Translations under genes and position numbers: made by a program
Shown here: positions 6,466 to 7,258 of the stretch, one piece after another
Position numbering within the stretch: position 1 is the first letter of the stretch
Layout of the letters: the number at the start of each line of letters is the position of its first letter
NCBI GenBank assembly: GCA_030149585.1
Contig: JASFBJ010000183.1
Span: 1 to 7,258, forward strand
Reading direction: 5' to 3'
DNA length: 7,258 bases
From: Desulfobacterales bacterium
Lineage (GTDB): Bacteria; Desulfobacterota; Desulfobacteria; Desulfobacterales; JASFBJ01
Notes under the pieces: model-generated
Database searches by the model: none
What the model was told of the DNA's origin: nothing
The model's input: only the letters and a program-made list of their open reading frames with translations

Positions 6466-6562
6466 ACCTGTTGTTTTTTATACAAAATTATTATTATTGC
6501 TGGAATACTTAAAATAACATAAATGTATTTAATTAATAAAATATTACCAAAATGTATTTTAG
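6466..6562. other. AT-rich spacer without recognisable genes
   Basis: Very AT-rich sequence with stops in all frames. AAATGTATTT occurs twice (around 6520-6530 and 6550-6559). I see no RNA gene, promoter pair or mobile-element end here. Confidence 0.5.
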
Positions 6563-6745
6563 GGCGCTGGAATTTTCAACACAATTATTCCCAGGCCGGA
6601 GCCTGTGAACGAGGATAAGGATGAAGCAGACGCTGCTCATGCCAAAGATGAAGAACTTCTTGTTTTCACTTATGAAACGGAATCAGGATGGGGTACTTAT
6701 GGGACGTCCCCCTATACTACGCATATATTTTTTTCAAAACGCTAA
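6563..6745 (+). pseudogene. Orphan coding-like fragment, acidic, possible gene remnant
   Basis: A frame open from just after TAG 6560-6562 to TAA 6743-6745. It reads GAGIFNTIIPRPEPVNEDKD, then an acidic and alanine-rich part (EADAAHAKDEELLVF), TYETESGWGTYG and a last part spanning the GGGACGTCCC palindrome. The only start codon noticed is GTG 6605-6607, which would give 46 aa; no clear ribosome site precedes it. Its GC is higher than that of the spacer before it and its composition looks protein-like, so I read it as a remnant of a gene cut at both ends. The last 15 or so codons derive from repeat-like sequence. I do not recognise the family. It overlaps the end of the - strand gene by 4 bp. 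Confidence 0.3.
6701..6711 (-). repeat. GGGGACGTCC palindromic element, copy 2 (inverted)
   Basis: GGGACGTCCC (6701-6710) is a perfect 10-bp palindrome followed by CC. Positions 6702-6711 on the - strand equal the 10-mer at 3149-3158. The flanks continue as an imperfect inverted repeat (GTACTTAT on the left, CTATACTAC on the right), so the element could form a REP-like hairpin. It lies 31 bases from the end of the gene at 6742-7258. Confidence 0.45.
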
Positions 6746-7258
6746 AATATTTTCAAATTTCCTTTTATTTTTTTGATCATTTCTTCCACAGGACCTCTGA
6801 TTTCGTCGGTGATACTTTCGATAATCCGCCGGGCCTTATTGGTTTTTGCCTTTTTGTCTTTTTCTGCTGAAAAGATGACTTCAAAATAGTCCAGCACATG
6901 ATCCATGGGTCTGAATACGCCGGACAGCTCCGTGGAGATGTTTCTGAGTTCGGCGACATAGGCTCTGTGGATGGAGATATTTTTTTTCTGAAGCGTATCA
7001 GTAAGAAATTCCGTCACCATTGCTAATACTTCGTGTTTCTTTTCTTCAACAAGTCCTTCCAAATGTCCTGTTGCATTGTTTAAATCTTTTAAAAAAGGCG
7101 TTCTGTCCTGTTGATAAAGAAATGCAAATGCCCGGATAAAATGGATGATGGCTTTAAAGTCAATTTCCGCGTCTTTTAAAGACAAGGCATTATCAAGTAT
7201 CGGCAGTATGTCCGGGACGCGGTTATCGTTTATTAGAACTTCAAGGAGATTTCCATAG
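6742..7258 (-). CDS. Unidentified helical protein, C-terminal part (runs off the right edge)
   Basis: I do not recognise this family. The frame is open from the right edge to the stop at 6744-6742, giving 171 residues. It begins YGNLLEVLINDNRVPDILP, continues through FKAIIHFIRAFAFLYQQDR and ends in a Lys-rich tail (EEMIKKIKGNLKIF). The only internal start candidate near the edge is TTG at 7185, with no ribosome site before it and protein-like sequence continuing upstream, so the real start lies outside the window. No signal peptide or membrane segment is seen in this part. The sequence is charged, with amphipathic heptad-like stretches (for example GHLEGLVEEKKHEVLAMVTE), suggesting an all-helical cytoplasmic domain. 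The segment KDKKAKTNKAR near the end is strongly basic. A strong terminator lies about 280 bp downstream. Confidence 0.75.
   Translation of the reverse strand, partial: YGNLLEVLINDNRVPDILPILDNALSLKDAEIDFKAIIHFIRAFAFLYQQDRTPFLKDLNNATGHLEGLVEEKKHEVLAMVTEFLTDTLQKKNISIHRAYVAELRNISTELSGVFRPMDHVLDYFEVIFSAEKDKKAKTNKARRIIESITDEIRGPVEEMIKKIKGNLKIF

Overview
The window looks like bacterial chromosome of moderate to low GC (about 40% by eye). The gene repertoire (an NtrC-type sigma-54 activator, a molybdate-type ABC importer, a macro-domain deacetylase, and short GGGGACGTCC palindromes scattered between genes) suggests a Gram-negative, anaerobe-like lineage, possibly Desulfobacterota. That assignment is inference from gene style and has not been tested.

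Left part (1-2620, + strand): the last codons of an upstream gene, probably a sensor histidine kinase, run into a complete sigma-54-dependent response regulator that starts at a TTG. After 8 bases comes a 12-helix major facilitator transporter. The layout suggests a two-component system co-transcribed with a transporter.

Middle (2606-3293): a YmdB-like macro-domain protein on the - strand meets the transporter tail to tail, overlapping it by 15 bp. The 160 bp behind the macro gene hold its presumed promoter, several small palindromes and the end of the next operon.

Right-centre (3294-6345, - strand): a tightly packed ABC importer operon, read right to left. It consists of a periplasmic binding protein (ModA family), a six-helix permease (ModB/WtpB family) and an ATPase with a C-terminal TOBE-type domain. 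Spacing is 0 bp between the first two and 7 bp between the last two. The expected cargo is molybdate, tungstate or a similar oxyanion. Directly upstream, and not previously called as a gene, is a broken GNAT acetyltransferase: one frameshift, and loss of the C-terminal half that would bind acetyl-CoA. The ATPase carries an unusual tail of about 26 residues encoded in hairpin-rich DNA.

Right end (6346-7258): a gene-poor stretch with a strong 15-bp-stem terminator, an AT-rich spacer, a + strand coding-like remnant ending in a GGGACGTCCC palindrome, and the C-terminal 171 residues of an unidentified helical protein on the - strand that continues past the window.

I see no convincing new biological system. 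The best leads are the decayed GNAT gene beside the importer, the repeat-like DNA around the ATPase tail, the paired GGGGACGTCC elements, and the orphan coding fragment at 6563-6745.
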